Origin: Nonomuraea antri
Lineage (GTDB): Bacteria > Actinomycetota > Actinomycetes > Streptosporangiales > Streptosporangiaceae
Assembly (NCBI RefSeq): GCF_013283785.1
Contig: NZ_JABCPZ010000043.1
Span: 1 to 57,821, forward strand
Length of the DNA stretch: 57,821 bases
Direction of reading: 5' to 3'
Positions 36,318 to 47,985 of the stretch are shown in pieces; the stretch's first letter is position 1, and each line of letters begins with the position of its first letter. The notes under the pieces are model-generated. The model did not search any database. It was given only the letters and a program-made list of their open reading frames with translations, and was not told the origin of the DNA. Both the position numbers and the translations under genes were made by a program.

Positions 36318-37804
36318 AGCGACGGGGCCTCCTTCAGCAGCGGGCCGCCCCAGCGGCTCTCCAGGGCCTTCTCGACGGCGGCGCCGACGCGGTAGCAGCG
36401 GTCGTCGGCCAGCACCGGGGCCATGATCTGCAGGCCGACCGGCAGGTTGTCCTCGTCGGCCAGGCCGCACGGCACCGAGATGGCCGCGTTGCCCGCCAGG
36501 TTGGACGGGATCGTGCACAGGTCGGCGAGGTACATCGCCATCGGGTCGTCGGCGCGCTCGCCGATCGCGAACGCCGTGGTCGGCGTCGTGGGCGAGACCA
36601 GCACGTCGACCTGCTCATAGGCGGCCTGGAACTCGCGCGAGATGACCGTGCGGACCTTCTGCGCCTGGCCGTAGTAGGCGTCGTAGTAGCCGCTGGACAG
36701 CGCGTACGTGCCGAGCATGATGCGCCGCTTGACCTCGGGGCCGAAGCCGGCCGCCCTGGTCAGCGCCATGACCTCCTCGGCGCTGCGGGTGCCGTCGTCG
36801 CCGACGCGCAGGCCGTAGCGCATGGCGTCGAAGCGGGCCAGGTTGGACGAGCACTCCGACGGCGCGATCAGGTAGTACGCCGGCAGCGCGGTCGTGAACG
36901 ACGGGCAGGACACCTCGACGACCGTGGCGCCCAGCGACTCCAGCAGCTTGACCGCCTCGGTGTAGCGGGCCAGCACGCCGGGCTGGTAGCCCTCGCCGCC
37001 GAACTCCTTGACGACGCCGATCCGCATGCCCGCGATGTCGGGGTTCCTGGCGGCCTCGACCACGTTCGGGACGGGCGAGTCGATGGAGGTGGAGTCCATC
37101 GGGTCGTAGCCGGAGAACGCCTCCTGCAGCAGCGCCGCGTCGAGCACGTTGCGGGCGAACGGGCCCGGCGTGTCGAGCGAGCTGGCGAACGCGATCAGGC
37201 CGTAACGGGACGAGCCGCCGTAGGTCGGCTTCATGCCCACCAGGCCGGTCACCGCGGCCGGCTGGCGGATCGAGCCGCCGGTGTCGGTGCCGGTCGACAG
37301 CGGCGCCTCGTAGGCGGCCACCGCCGCGCTCGAACCGCCGGACGAGCCGCCGGGCACCCTGCTCAGGTCCCACGGGTTGTGCGTCGGGTGGTAGGCCGAG
37401 TTCTCCGTGGACGAGCCCATGGCGAACTCGTCGAGGTTCGTCTTGCCCAGGATGACCAGCCCGGCCTCGCGCAGCCGCCTGGTGACGGTCGCGTCGTACG
37501 GCGGCCGCCAGCCCTCCAGGATCTTCGACCCGGCGGTGGTGGGCATGTCGTGGGTGGCGAAGATGTCCTTGTGCGCGATCGGCACGCCGGCCAGCGGGCC
37601 GAGCTTCTCGCCCGCCCTGAGCCTGGCGTCGACGGCCCGCGCCTGCTCCACCGTGGTCTCGCGGTCGACGTGCAGGAACGCCTTGACCTTCGGCTCGACC
37701 TCGGCGATGCGGTCGAGGTGCGCCTCGGCCACCTCGACGGCCGAGACCTCGCCCTTGGCGATCAGCTCGCCCAGTTCGGCGGCTGTCTTGCGGATCAGAC
37801 TCAT
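36314..37804 (-). CDS. gatA: Asp-tRNA(Asn)/Glu-tRNA(Gln) amidotransferase subunit A
   Basis: A 496-residue amidase-signature enzyme that frees ammonia from glutamine for the GatB reaction. The Ser-cisSer-Lys triad is intact: Lys79 in VPIAHKDIF, Ser154 in [15 protein letters not shown], and the nucleophile Ser178 in [10 protein letters not shown]. It is joined to gatC and gatB by 4-nt overlaps on both sides, giving strict co-expression. Confidence 0.97.
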   Translation of the reverse strand: MSLIRKTAAELGELIAKGEVSAVEVAEAHLDRIAEVEPKVKAFLHVDRETTVEQARAVDARLRAGEKLGPLAGVPIAHKDIFATHDMPTTAGSKILEGWRPPYDATVTRRLREAGLVILGKTNLDEFAMGSSTENSAYHPTHNPWDLSRVPGGSSGGSSAAVAAYEAPLSTGTDTGGSIRQPAAVTGLVGMKPTYGGSSRYGLIAFASSLDTPGPFARNVLDAALLQEAFSGYDPMDSTSIDSPVPNVVEAARNPDIAGMRIGVVKEFGGEGYQPGVLARYTEAVKLLESLGATVVEVSCPSFTTALPAYYLIAPSECSSNLARFDAMRYGLRVGDDGTRSAEEVMALTRAAGFGPEVKRRIMLGTYALSSGYYDAYYGQAQKVRTVISREFQAAYEQVDVLVSPTTPTTAFAIGERADDPMAMYLADLCTIPSNLAGNAAISVPCGLADEDNLPVGLQIMAPVLADDRCYRVGAAVEKALESRWGGPLLKEAPSL

Positions 37805-38100
37805 GCCTCCTCCCCGAGGATGCGCGGCACACGGAAGCGGTCGTCCTCGACGGCGGGGGCGCCGGACAGGGCTTGCTCGGGCGTCAGGGACTGTCGCACC
37901 TCGTCGGCACGGAAGACATTGGTCAGCGGGAGCGCGTGCGACGAAGGCGGCACGTCCTCGGCGGCGACCTCGGCCACCTTCGCGACCGACTCGATGATGG
38001 CATCGAGCTGGGTGGCGTAGTGGTCGAGTTCGTCGTCGGTGAGCGCCAGCCGGGACAACCGGGCCAGGTGCGCGACCTCGTCGCGGGTTATGGCGGACAT
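37801..38100 (-). CDS. gatC: Asp-tRNA(Asn)/Glu-tRNA(Gln) amidotransferase subunit C
   Basis: A 99-residue GatC, the small subunit that wraps around and stabilises GatA. It begins [19 protein letters not shown] and ends in the conserved FRVPRILGE. It heads the gatC-gatA-gatB operon. A ribosome-binding site is not evident; TAGGAT at 38149-38144 may be the -10 box. Confidence 0.95.
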   Translation of the reverse strand: MSAITRDEVAHLARLSRLALTDDELDHYATQLDAIIESVAKVAEVAAEDVPPSSHALPLTNVFRADEVRQSLTPEQALSGAPAVEDDRFRVPRILGEEA

Positions 38101-38193
38101 GAGTCGTTGAACCCGTTTCGTGGATGGAGTTTGGACCCTCCCATCCTAGGGGCCTTGACGGATCCTCCCCGAACCATTAACCGCCTGGTAACA

Positions 38194-38213
38194 CGCCTGA
38201 CGGCGCTCAGGCG
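38194..38213 (-). terminator. Stem-loop at the end of the second GGDEF-EAL gene
   Basis: CGCCTGA (38194-38200) pairs with TCAGGCG (38207-38213) around 6 nt. The stop codon itself lies in the stem. No T-run follows. Confidence 0.5.
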
Positions 38214-40279
38214 GTCTGGGTGACCTCGGGACGGTAGCCGTACTCGATCTCCGGGGTGCTCTGGAAGCGCTCGCGCAGCCAGATCGTGGCCTCGGCCGGC
38301 GGCATCGGCTCGCAGAACAGCCAGCCCTGGCCCAGGTCGCAGCCCAGGTCGGCGAGACGCAGCGCGACGTCCTCCGACTCCACGCCCTCGGCCACCGAGC
38401 GCAGCCCCAGCGAGCGGACCAGGTCCACGATGGACCGCACGATGCGCTCGTCGTCCTGCGACTCGGCGATGCGCCGCACGAACGAGGCGTCGATCTTCAC
38501 CTCGGATACCGCCAGCCGCTGGAGCCTGATCAGCGAGGAGTAGCCGGTGCCGAAGTCGTCGAGCGCCAGCGGCACGCCGAGCACGGCCAGGGCCTTGATC
38601 GTCTCCTGGGTGTAGGCCTGGTCGCCGGTCAGGATGCGCTCGGTGACCTCCAGCTGGATCGCCGCCGGCGGCAGCCGGTACTTGGCCAGCCCCAGCTCCA
38701 GCCGCTCGGGCAGCGCCGAGTCGAGCAGGTCGCGTGCGCTGATGTTGACCGAGATCTGCACCCGCAGCCCCGAGTGCCACCAGCGGGCGGCCTGTTCCAG
38801 CGCGGCGTCGATCACGTACGCGGTGAGCTGGCGCATCAGGTACGACTGCTCGGCCAGCGGGACGAACTCCGACGGCGCGATCGGCCCGCGCACCGGGTGC
38901 CGCCAGCGCAGCAGCGCCTCCACCCCGTGCACGGCGTTCGTGGTGAGCCCGACCTTGGGCTGGTAGTGCAGGCGCAGCTCGCGGTTGTCGATGGCGCGGC
39001 GCAGGTCGCCGAGCAGGTTGAGCCGTTCGGGCGAGTTACGGTCCTTGTCGGGCAGGTAGAGCTCGACCCCGGTACGCCCCTCCTTGGCCAGGTACATGGC
39101 CACGTCGGCCCGCTGGAGCAGCAGCTCGAAGTCGGGGGCGTGATCGGGGTAGAGCGCGATGCCGATCGAGCCGTCGAGGTCGAACGTCATGCCCTCCAGG
39201 CGCACCGGCTCGGTCAGCGCCGCACGCAGCCTGGCCGCCACCTCCCTGGCCGCATGGGTGTCCCTGATGGACGGCAGCAGCACCGCGAACTCGTCGCCGC
39301 CCAGCCGCGCCACCACGTCGCCCGGGCGTACGGAGTGGGTGAGCTTGTGCGCCACGAGCTGGAGCAGCCGGTCGCCGACCGGGTGCCCCATCGTGTCGTT
39401 GACCTCCTTGAACCGGTCGAGGTCGAGCAGCAGCAGACCGACCCGTTCGTCGTGGCGTGACTCGGCCAGCGCCTCCTCGGTGCTGACGATCAGCATCTTG
39501 CGGTTCGGCAGGCCGGTCAGCTCGTCGTGCATGGCCTGATGGTCGCGGCGCATGGACAGCGTGGCGGTGAAGTAGACCGCCGCCAGCGGCGCCACGAACA
39601 GCGGCACCAGCCCGGGCGAGTGGTTCATCACCACGACCACCAGCGGCGCCAGGCCCAGCAGCGCGGTGTAGACCAGGCTCTGCGGGCCCACCGTGACCCT
39701 CAGCACGCGCGCGATCGAGCGCCGCTCGTGCAGCGCGACCGCGCCCGACACCAGCGTGGCCCGGCCGGCGAAGTACGCCACCCCGGCCAGCGCGATCGCC
39801 ACCAGGTCGTCGCCGGCCGGTGTCCACGGCACGGCGGGGCTCGGCACGATGCCGAACAGCCCGAGCACCACGGCGGCGGCGGTCAGCGCGAGGGTCGACT
39901 GACCGATGTTGAACATCACCCGATGCCACGCCTTGCGCGTGACCACCCCGTTCATCGCGACGGCCACGGCCTGCATCAGCACCGCGACAGGCAGCCCGAA
40001 GTGCAGCAGCACGGCGAACGTGAACATCGTCGACGGGTACGTGCCCCCCACGGCGGTGGCCGACGAGACCATCACGGGCCTGAGCTCGCCCAGCACCACT
40101 AGCACCGCCAGCACCCAGAACAGCGGGGTGCGGGCCAGCTCCACCAGCGGGCCGAGGTCGAGCCGCAGCATGGCCACGACCAGAGCGGTGAAGCCGATCA
40201 CGGTGACGCCCGCGAGGAACGCCCACAACGGCGTGCCGATGCGAGGTCCTGTGTCGCGGGTGTCGTTTGGGTCAGTCAT
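38207..40279 (-). CDS. Membrane GGDEF-EAL protein
   Basis: A 690-residue cyclic-di-GMP protein with a membrane N-terminus of about seven or eight helices (to residue about 245), then GGDEF (motif GGDEF at 327-331 within RLGGDEFAVLLPS) and EAL (EAL at 454-456). The EAL catalytic set is complete: VNISARD, LEVTER, LDDFGTGYSSL, VKID, AEGVES and LGQGW. There is no PAS domain, unlike the protein at 19703-22315. ATG 40279 (MTDPNDTRD) is preferred; a GTG at 40306 is possible. It follows ligA on the same strand with a 299-bp gap. Confidence 0.92.
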   Translation of the reverse strand: MTDPNDTRDTGPRIGTPLWAFLAGVTVIGFTALVVAMLRLDLGPLVELARTPLFWVLAVLVVLGELRPVMVSSATAVGGTYPSTMFTFAVLLHFGLPVAVLMQAVAVAMNGVVTRKAWHRVMFNIGQSTLALTAAAVVLGLFGIVPSPAVPWTPAGDDLVAIALAGVAYFAGRATLVSGAVALHERRSIARVLRVTVGPQSLVYTALLGLAPLVVVVMNHSPGLVPLFVAPLAAVYFTATLSMRRDHQAMHDELTGLPNRKMLIVSTEEALAESRHDERVGLLLLDLDRFKEVNDTMGHPVGDRLLQLVAHKLTHSVRPGDVVARLGGDEFAVLLPSIRDTHAAREVAARLRAALTEPVRLEGMTFDLDGSIGIALYPDHAPDFELLLQRADVAMYLAKEGRTGVELYLPDKDRNSPERLNLLGDLRRAIDNRELRLHYQPKVGLTTNAVHGVEALLRWRHPVRGPIAPSEFVPLAEQSYLMRQLTAYVIDAALEQAARWWHSGLRVQISVNISARDLLDSALPERLELGLAKYRLPPAAIQLEVTERILTGDQAYTQETIKALAVLGVPLALDDFGTGYSSLIRLQRLAVSEVKIDASFVRRIAESQDDERIVRSIVDLVRSLGLRSVAEGVESEDVALRLADLGCDLGQGWLFCEPMPPAEATIWLRERFQSTPEIEYGYRPEVTQTA

Positions 40280-40578
40280 CGGTAACACAACCCCCATTAG
40301 CGTCACTATGGGAGGGTACGGCCTTCACCCCACTTCGCGAAACCAAGCGCGTACGTTCCGTCACTTCTCCTTTCCGACATATACCCAAAAACCACTCAAT
40401 GTAGCCACCCACCCACTCTTCGCCTACAACCCGGCCGTACCCGCGTACGCGCGGGAACCGCGTACGCGCTCAAAGACCCGCGCACGCCAAGAGACCGGCA
40501 CACGGAAAGGCCGTGCGGCCCTCCGGGAGACCCCGCCTCCTTCAGCGCGCCGAGTCCACGGCGGACCCGGCCCGGCGG
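40280..40578. other. Regulatory gap upstream of the second GGDEF-EAL gene
   Basis: It has no gene. Bases about 40310-40430 are AT-richer than their surroundings. The perfect palindrome CGCGTACGCG occurs twice, 40442-40451 and 40459-40468, centres 17 bp apart and about 165-190 bp before the GGDEF-EAL start. They could be a regulator site or part of the ligA 3' end. Confidence 0.4.
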
Positions 40579-42816
<2,238 letters not shown>

Positions 42817-42915
42817 CTACCGCCGACCACCGACAGGAGCACTCCCCCGGAGCGGGCCACCCTGGGACCGGACCCCATCCCAGATCGAGCGCTTACCAGT
42901 GATCTTCCTGCGGGC

Positions 42916-43899
42916 TCAGCCCTCCCCGGACGGGTCCTCCTTGAGCACCTGCGCCGCCTTGCGGCAGGCCGCCAGCGCCGCCCGCGCGTACGCCGGTGAC
43001 GCGCCCGCCAGCCCGCACGCCGGGGTCAGCACGACCTGTCCGGCCAGCCGTTCCGGCGCGAAACCCAGCCGCCGCCACAGCTCCAGCGCCGGCTTGGCGA
43101 CCACGCCCACGTCCGGCAGCCGGGTGTCGCGTCCGGGCACGACGCCGAGCAGCAGCGTGAGCCCGGCCTCGACGCACTCGCCGACCGCGTCCTCGTCGCG
43201 CCTGCCCAGCAGGGACGCGTCCAAGGAGATCCCGCGCACCCCGGCCCTGCGCAGCAGGGCGAAGGGCACCGCGCGGGCGCAGCAGTGCACCAGCGGCCGG
43301 TCGAACAGCCGCAGCGACTCCTCCACCCGCCACTCCTCGACGGCGGCCAGCCGCCCGAACCCGGAGGCGGTCGGCACGGTGCCGGCCAGCACTCCGGGCA
43401 GCCCGGGCTCGTCGAGCTGCAACACGATCTCGCTCACGCCCGGCAGCCGCCGCCGCACCTCGGCGCAGTGGTCGGCCACCCCCTGCGCGAGCGAGTCGGT
43501 CAGATCGCGGACGGCGCCAGGATCGGACAGCGCCTTGTCACCGTGCCGCAGCTCCAGTGACGCGGCCAGCGTCCACGGCCCGCAGACCTGCAGCTTGAGC
43601 GGCCCGGTGTAGTCGTGCCCGACCTCCTCGAGCCCGTCGAGGTCGCGCCGCAGGTGGTCGACGGCCCGCTGGTGGTCGCGCCCCGGCCGGTCGGTCAGCC
43701 GCCACCCCGACGGCTGCACCTCCACGGGCAGGTCGACGAGCAGCGCGGCCGTCCTGCCGATCATGTCGGCGCCGACGCCCCTGGCCGGCAGCTCAGGCAG
43801 GTACGGCAGCCCCGGCACCTCGCCGAACACGACCCGGACCGCCTCAAGGTGATCTTCTCCCGGATGCGACCCGACCCCGGTGGCTTCCCACGTAGACAT
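42916..43899 (-). CDS. Short MetE-like (cobalamin-independent methionine synthase C-terminal) protein
   Basis: A 327-residue protein covering only the catalytic barrel of MetE; the N-terminal half is absent. It starts STWEATGVGSHPG. Candidate zinc ligands remain: LVHCCARA (His-x-Cys) and LTPACGLAG (Cys), and the substrate motif LQLDEPGLP is present. It sits next to ligA, as Rv3015c does in M. tuberculosis, which suggests an ortholog. Methyl transfer to a thiol from a donor other than polyglutamyl folate is possible; the role is unknown. TACGCT (43912-43907) is 7 nt before ATG 43899, without Shine-Dalgarno. Confidence 0.87.
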   Translation of the reverse strand: MSTWEATGVGSHPGEDHLEAVRVVFGEVPGLPYLPELPARGVGADMIGRTAALLVDLPVEVQPSGWRLTDRPGRDHQRAVDHLRRDLDGLEEVGHDYTGPLKLQVCGPWTLAASLELRHGDKALSDPGAVRDLTDSLAQGVADHCAEVRRRLPGVSEIVLQLDEPGLPGVLAGTVPTASGFGRLAAVEEWRVEESLRLFDRPLVHCCARAVPFALLRRAGVRGISLDASLLGRRDEDAVGECVEAGLTLLLGVVPGRDTRLPDVGVVAKPALELWRRLGFAPERLAGQVVLTPACGLAGASPAYARAALAACRKAAQVLKEDPSGEG

Positions 43900-43906
43900 G
43901 GGACCA

Positions 43907-43916
43907 AGCGTAGGCT
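43907..43916. promoter_or_regulatory. Bidirectional promoter core with shared -10 bases
   Basis: AGCGTAGGCT contains TACGCT on the minus strand (43912-43907) and TAGGCT on the plus strand (43911-43916). They share the base pairs 43911-43912. Each is exactly 7 nt from a start codon: 43899 on the minus strand and 43924 on the plus strand. Confidence 0.6.
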
Positions 43917-43923
43917 CTCGAGG

Positions 43924-44556
43924 ATGAAGCTCACCAAATACGGCCACGCGTGCGTGCGGTTGGAGAAGGACGGCAAGGTCCTGGTGATCGACCCGGGCAC
44001 GTTCACCGAGGGCCCGGTGCTCGACGGCGCCGACGCGGTGCTCGTCACCCACCAGCACTTCGACCACCTCGACGTCGAGCGGCTCAGGTCCGCCGCGCCC
44101 GGCCTGGAGGTCTGGACGTGCGAGGGCGTCGCGAACGAGCTGACCGACGTCCCCGCCAAGGTGCAGGTCGTCCGGCACGGCGACGACTTCACCGCGGCCG
44201 GTTTCTCGATCAAGGTCTACGGCGAATGGCACGCCAAGAACCACCCCGACGTGCCGATCGTCGGCAACGTCGGCTTCCTGGTGGACGACGAGGTGTTCTA
44301 CCCCGGCGACGCGCTGACGGTGCCCGGCGTGGACGTCCCTACCTTGCTGGTGCCGACCAACGCCCCGTGGATGAAGCTCATGGAGATGGTCGACTACCTG
44401 CGCACCGTGCGGCCGGCGCGGGCGTACTCCACCCACGACGGCCTGCTCAACGACATCGGCCTGACCCTGGTCGACAACTATCTCAAGCTCGAGTCGGACA
44501 AGCAGGACGCCGACATGCGCAGGCTCAAAATCGGCGAGTCGGTGGACCTGCCCTGA
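43924..44556 (+). CDS. Metallo-beta-lactamase fold hydrolase (UlaG-like)
   Basis: A 210-residue MBL-fold protein of the UPF0173/UlaG-like branch. The N-terminus is KLTKYGHACVRLEKDG and VIDPGTFT. The metal motif is THQHFDHLD, where the family usually has THxHxDH; an Asp follows in FYPGDAL, and the late His is in STHDGLL. It is cytosolic and may act on a phosphodiester, lactone or thioester; unknown. TAGGCT lies 7 nt before ATG 43924. It converges with mnmA, leaving only a 4-bp gap. Confidence 0.86.
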   Translation: MKLTKYGHACVRLEKDGKVLVIDPGTFTEGPVLDGADAVLVTHQHFDHLDVERLRSAAPGLEVWTCEGVANELTDVPAKVQVVRHGDDFTAAGFSIKVYGEWHAKNHPDVPIVGNVGFLVDDEVFYPGDALTVPGVDVPTLLVPTNAPWMKLMEMVDYLRTVRPARAYSTHDGLLNDIGLTLVDNYLKLESDKQDADMRRLKIGESVDLP

Positions 44557-44560
44557 GGCC

Positions 44561-45625
44561 CTAGCGCCGCGACGACAGGATCGTGGCCGACCCGATGACG
44601 GTGTCGCCCGCGTAGAGCACGGCCGCCTGGCCCGCCGCCACCCCGGTGGCCGGGCGGTCGAGGTGCACGGTCAGGCCGGCGTCGCTCTCCTCGAACCGGC
44701 AGCCGTAGACCTCGCCGTGCGCGCGCAACTGCACGGTCAGCTCCCCCGACGCCCGCGCGGGCCCGTTCCACACCGGACGGACGCAGTCGATCGTGGTGAC
44801 CTCCAGCGCCGCCCGCGGCCCGACCGTGACCGTGTTGGACACCGGCTCGATGGACAGCACGTAGCGTGGCCGGCCGTCGGCGGCCGGCCGGTCGATGTGC
44901 AGGCCCTTGCGCTGCCCCACGGTGAAGCCGTGCGCGCCCTGGTGGCTGCCCACGACCTCGCCGCTCTGGTCGACGATCGGCCCTTGCGCCGCGCCGAGCC
45001 GCTGGGCCAGGAAGCCGCGCGTGTCGCCGTCGGCGATGAAGCAGATGTCGTGGCTGTCCGGCTTGTCGGCGACGGTCAGGCCGCGCCTGGCCGCCTCCTC
45101 GCGCACCTCGGCCTTGGTGGAGCCGCCGAGCGGGAAGATCGCGTGGCTGAGCTGCTCGCGGGTGAGCACGCCCAGCACGTACGACTGGTCCTTGCCCTGG
45201 TCGACGCTGCGCGACAACACGCCGTCGGCCAGCTTGGCGTGATGGCCGGTGGCGACGGCGTCGAAGCCGAGCGCCAGCGCCCGGTCGAGCACCGCCTCGA
45301 ACTTGATCTTCTCGTTGCACCGCAGGCACGGGTTCGGCGTGCGGCCCGCGGCGTATTCGGCCACGAAGTCCTCGACCACATCGCGCTGGAAACGCTCGGC
45401 CATGTCCCAGATGTAGAAGGGGATGCCGATGACGTCCGCGGCGCGCCGCGCGTCACGCGAGTCTTCGATGGTGCAACAGCCCCTGGCCCCCGTACGGTGG
45501 GATTGTGGATTGGCCGACAAGGCCAGATGCACACCAGTGACGTCGTGACCGGCCTCGGCGATCCGAGCGGCGGCCACGGCTGAGTCGACGCCGCCCGACA
45601 TGGCGGCAAGCACACGCAGTCCCAT
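44561..45625 (-). CDS. mnmA: tRNA-specific 2-thiouridylase
   Basis: A 354-residue enzyme that puts sulfur on the wobble uridine of Lys, Glu and Gln tRNAs. The PP-loop SGGVDSA (10-16) binds ATP. The catalytic cysteines are Cys100 in NPCLRC and Cys195 in [10 protein letters not shown]. The C-terminal beta-barrel follows. The sulfur normally comes from a cysteine desulfurase such as the one at 46768-47931, next but one to it. TACGCT (45640-45635) would give a leader of only about two nt. Confidence 0.96.
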   Translation of the reverse strand: MGLRVLAAMSGGVDSAVAAARIAEAGHDVTGVHLALSANPQSHRTGARGCCTIEDSRDARRAADVIGIPFYIWDMAERFQRDVVEDFVAEYAAGRTPNPCLRCNEKIKFEAVLDRALALGFDAVATGHHAKLADGVLSRSVDQGKDQSYVLGVLTREQLSHAIFPLGGSTKAEVREEAARRGLTVADKPDSHDICFIADGDTRGFLAQRLGAAQGPIVDQSGEVVGSHQGAHGFTVGQRKGLHIDRPAADGRPRYVLSIEPVSNTVTVGPRAALEVTTIDCVRPVWNGPARASGELTVQLRAHGEVYGCRFEESDAGLTVHLDRPATGVAAGQAAVLYAGDTVIGSATILSSRR

Positions 45626-45692
45626 GACCGTTCCAGCGTACTGTCCGGCAGGGCGTGCGCGGCCACGGGTTCCGTCTGGGAGGATTCAGCGC

Positions 45693-46745
45693 ATGCGACT
45701 GTTCGGGCGCAAGGACGAAGAGGAAGAGCCCACCGGGTCTGACGACGGCATCGCCGGATTCTGGGCGTGGTGGCAGGAGGCGCGGCCCAGGATCGACTCC
45801 GCGGTGGCCGCCGGCCAGGCGGAGGAGCTGCAGGAGTGGCTGGCCCCGGCGGTCGAGGCGGTGCACCCCGGCCTGGTCTGGGAGGTGGCGCCGGGCAGGA
45901 ACGCCGCGCACGCGCTGGTGGTGACGTCGGCGGGAGACGCCGAGCTGCGCGCGCTGGCGCACCGGTGGGCCAGGGCCGCGCCCGAGTCCGACCTGCTGTG
46001 GGAGTTCCACCCGTCGCGCCAGGCCAACCCGCAGGCGATGGAGCTCACCCTCGACGTCGGCGGCTACGAGTTCGCACTCGACAAGCTCATGCTCGGCCTG
46101 CGCGTGCCGAGAGGCGCGCCCCGCGTCGACGTGGCCGCCTACCACCCGATCTTCGGCGAGCTCGACGAGGACACCAGGATGGAGGCCACGCTGCTGGCGC
46201 TCGACTGGCTGCTCGGCGAAGACGACGTGGCCCGCTGGGTGGGCGAGATCACCGCGGCCACGTTCCAGCCGATCGACTCGGTGGCCGCCGTGCACCTGCC
46301 CGCCGTGGTCGCCGACCTGGCCTCGGGTTACGAGGAGGAGCAGTGGGTGCTGCTCGAAGGCCAGACGGCCGGCGGCGCCCCGCTGATCGCCACCGCGCGC
46401 TACCCGCTGCGCCAGGTCGACCATCCGCTGTTCGACCAGCACATCGCCATCACGCTGCCGTACGCGCACCGCGACGAGAACGGCCTGCCCGTCGGCGACT
46501 CGCTGGCCGCGCTGCGCGACTTCGAGGAGCGGCTGGCCGCCCGCCTGCTCAAACTGCACAGCGACGCGGTGCTCGCCGCGCACCTGAGCGCGGAGAGCCA
46601 CCGGGTCATCCACGTCTACGCCGACCCGACAGGCGAGGCGGCGATCCACGCCAAGGAGCTGATCGTGAGCTGGGAGGAGGGCGAGCCCACGGTCGACGTG
46701 GCGAGCGACCCCTCGTGGTCGGCCGTGGCGCCCTTCCTCAACTGA
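45693..46745 (+). CDS. DUF695-like domain protein
   Basis: A 350-residue soluble acidic protein. After a charged start (MRLFGRKDEEEEP) comes FWAWWQEARPRIDSAV and a long conserved stretch through LRALAHRWARAAPESDLLWE, which matches DUF695 in layout; a second part (about 190-350) has strands and helices without a motif I know. It has no signal peptide. GGGAGGA 10 nt before ATG 45693 supports the start. It sits in opposite orientation between mnmA and the cysteine desulfurase gene, two genes that are often adjacent. The function is unknown. Confidence 0.82.
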   Translation: MRLFGRKDEEEEPTGSDDGIAGFWAWWQEARPRIDSAVAAGQAEELQEWLAPAVEAVHPGLVWEVAPGRNAAHALVVTSAGDAELRALAHRWARAAPESDLLWEFHPSRQANPQAMELTLDVGGYEFALDKLMLGLRVPRGAPRVDVAAYHPIFGELDEDTRMEATLLALDWLLGEDDVARWVGEITAATFQPIDSVAAVHLPAVVADLASGYEEEQWVLLEGQTAGGAPLIATARYPLRQVDHPLFDQHIAITLPYAHRDENGLPVGDSLAALRDFEERLAARLLKLHSDAVLAAHLSAESHRVIHVYADPTGEAAIHAKELIVSWEEGEPTVDVASDPSWSAVAPFLN

Positions 46746-46767
46746 GGCCCGGAGCCGGCCGGGCGGG

Positions 46768-47931
46768 CTAGCTGAGCCCGGCCCGCCTGGCCCGCTCGAC
46801 GGCCGCGGGCAGCACCTCGATCAGCCGGTCGACATCGGCCCTGGTGGAGGTGTGGCCCAGGGTGAACCTGAGCGACCCCCTGGCCGCCGCCGCGTCGGCG
46901 CCCATGGCCAGCAGCACGTGTGAGGGCTGCGACACCCCGGCCGAGCAGGCCGAGCCGGTCGAGCACTCCACGCCCTTGGCGTCGAGCAGCATGAGCAGCG
47001 CGTCTCCCTCGCACCCAGGGAAGGAGAAGTGCGCGTTGCCCGGCAGCCGCTCGGCCGGGTGGCCGTTGAGCACCACGTCGGGCACGGCCGCGCGGACCCG
47101 CTCGATCAGCTCGTCGCGCAGCGCGGTGAGCCGCCGCCGCAGCGCCTCCTGCTCCTTGACCGCCGTGCTGACGGCCGCGGCGAGCCCGGCGACGGCGGGC
47201 GCGTCGAGCGTGCCGGAGCGCACGTCGCGCTCCTGGCCGCCGCCGTGCTGCACGGACACCGGGGTCAGCCCCCTGGCCAGCAGCAGCGCGCCGACCCCCA
47301 TCGGGCCGCCGACCTTGTGCCCGGTCATGGTGAGCGCGTCGACGCCCGACTCGCTGAACGACACCGGCAGCTGCCCGACCGCCTGCACCGCGTCGGTGTG
47401 GAACGGGATGCCGTGGTCGTGCGCGATCGCGGCCAGCACGTGGACCGGCTGCACGGTGCCGACCTCGTTGTTGGCCCACATGACGCTGATCATGGCGACG
47501 TCGTCGGGATCGCGTTCGATGGCCGCGCGCAGCGTCTCGGGGCGCACCTGGCCGTACTCGTCGACCGCCAGCGGCTCCACCTCGGCGCCCTGGCTGTCGG
47601 CCAGCCAGCTCGCCGGGTCGAGCGCGGCGTGGTGCTCGATCGAGCTGATCAGGATCCGTTTCCTGGGTGCGCGCGCCCAGTACAGGCCCTTGACCGCGAG
47701 GTTGTCGGCCTCGGTGCCGCCCGAGGTGAACACGACCTCGCTCGGCCTGGCGCCCAGTGCGTCGGCGATGGTCTCGCGTGACTCCTCGACCACCCGGCGG
47801 GCCCGGCGGCCGGCGGCGTGCAGGGAGGAGGCGTTGCCCACGCGTTTGAGTTGCTCCGTCATGGCCTCGATCGCCTCGGGCAGCATGGGCGTGGTCGCCG
47901 CATGATCTAGGTAGGCCGACGGTTGATTCAC
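46768..47931 (-). CDS. Cysteine desulfurase (NifS/IscS class)
   Basis: A 387-residue PLP enzyme that takes sulfur from cysteine, giving alanine. The PLP lysine is Lys206 in [11 protein letters not shown], the cofactor region has [12 protein letters not shown] and [10 protein letters not shown], and the sulfur-carrying Cys329 is in [11 protein letters not shown]. It most likely supplies sulfur to MnmA and perhaps Fe-S clusters. GTG 47931 is chosen because YLDHAATT follows at the family distance; TACCCT (47943-47938) lies 6 nt upstream and there is no Shine-Dalgarno. It is divergent from a tetR gene whose operator lies in the shared 54-bp region. Confidence 0.95.
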   Translation of the reverse strand: MNQPSAYLDHAATTPMLPEAIEAMTEQLKRVGNASSLHAAGRRARRVVEESRETIADALGARPSEVVFTSGGTEADNLAVKGLYWARAPRKRILISSIEHHAALDPASWLADSQGAEVEPLAVDEYGQVRPETLRAAIERDPDDVAMISVMWANNEVGTVQPVHVLAAIAHDHGIPFHTDAVQAVGQLPVSFSESGVDALTMTGHKVGGPMGVGALLLARGLTPVSVQHGGGQERDVRSGTLDAPAVAGLAAAVSTAVKEQEALRRRLTALRDELIERVRAAVPDVVLNGHPAERLPGNAHFSFPGCEGDALLMLLDAKGVECSTGSACSAGVSQPSHVLLAMGADAAAARGSLRFTLGHTSTRADVDRLIEVLPAAVERARRAGLS

Positions 47932-47949
47932 CCGGCCAGGGTATCTCGT

Positions 47950-47978
47950 TTGCCACTGTACCGTCCGGACGGTACAGT
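47950..47978 (+). promoter_or_regulatory. tetR promoter with 24-bp perfect palindrome operator
   Basis: TTGCCA (47950-47955), 17 bp, TACAGT (47973-47978), 7 nt, ATG 47986: a clean leaderless promoter. A perfect 24-bp palindrome, half-site ACTGTACCGTCC, spans 47955-47978 and covers the whole spacer and the -10. It would also reach the -35 zone of the divergent cysteine desulfurase promoter. Confidence 0.85.
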
Positions 47979-47985
47979 AGAACGC

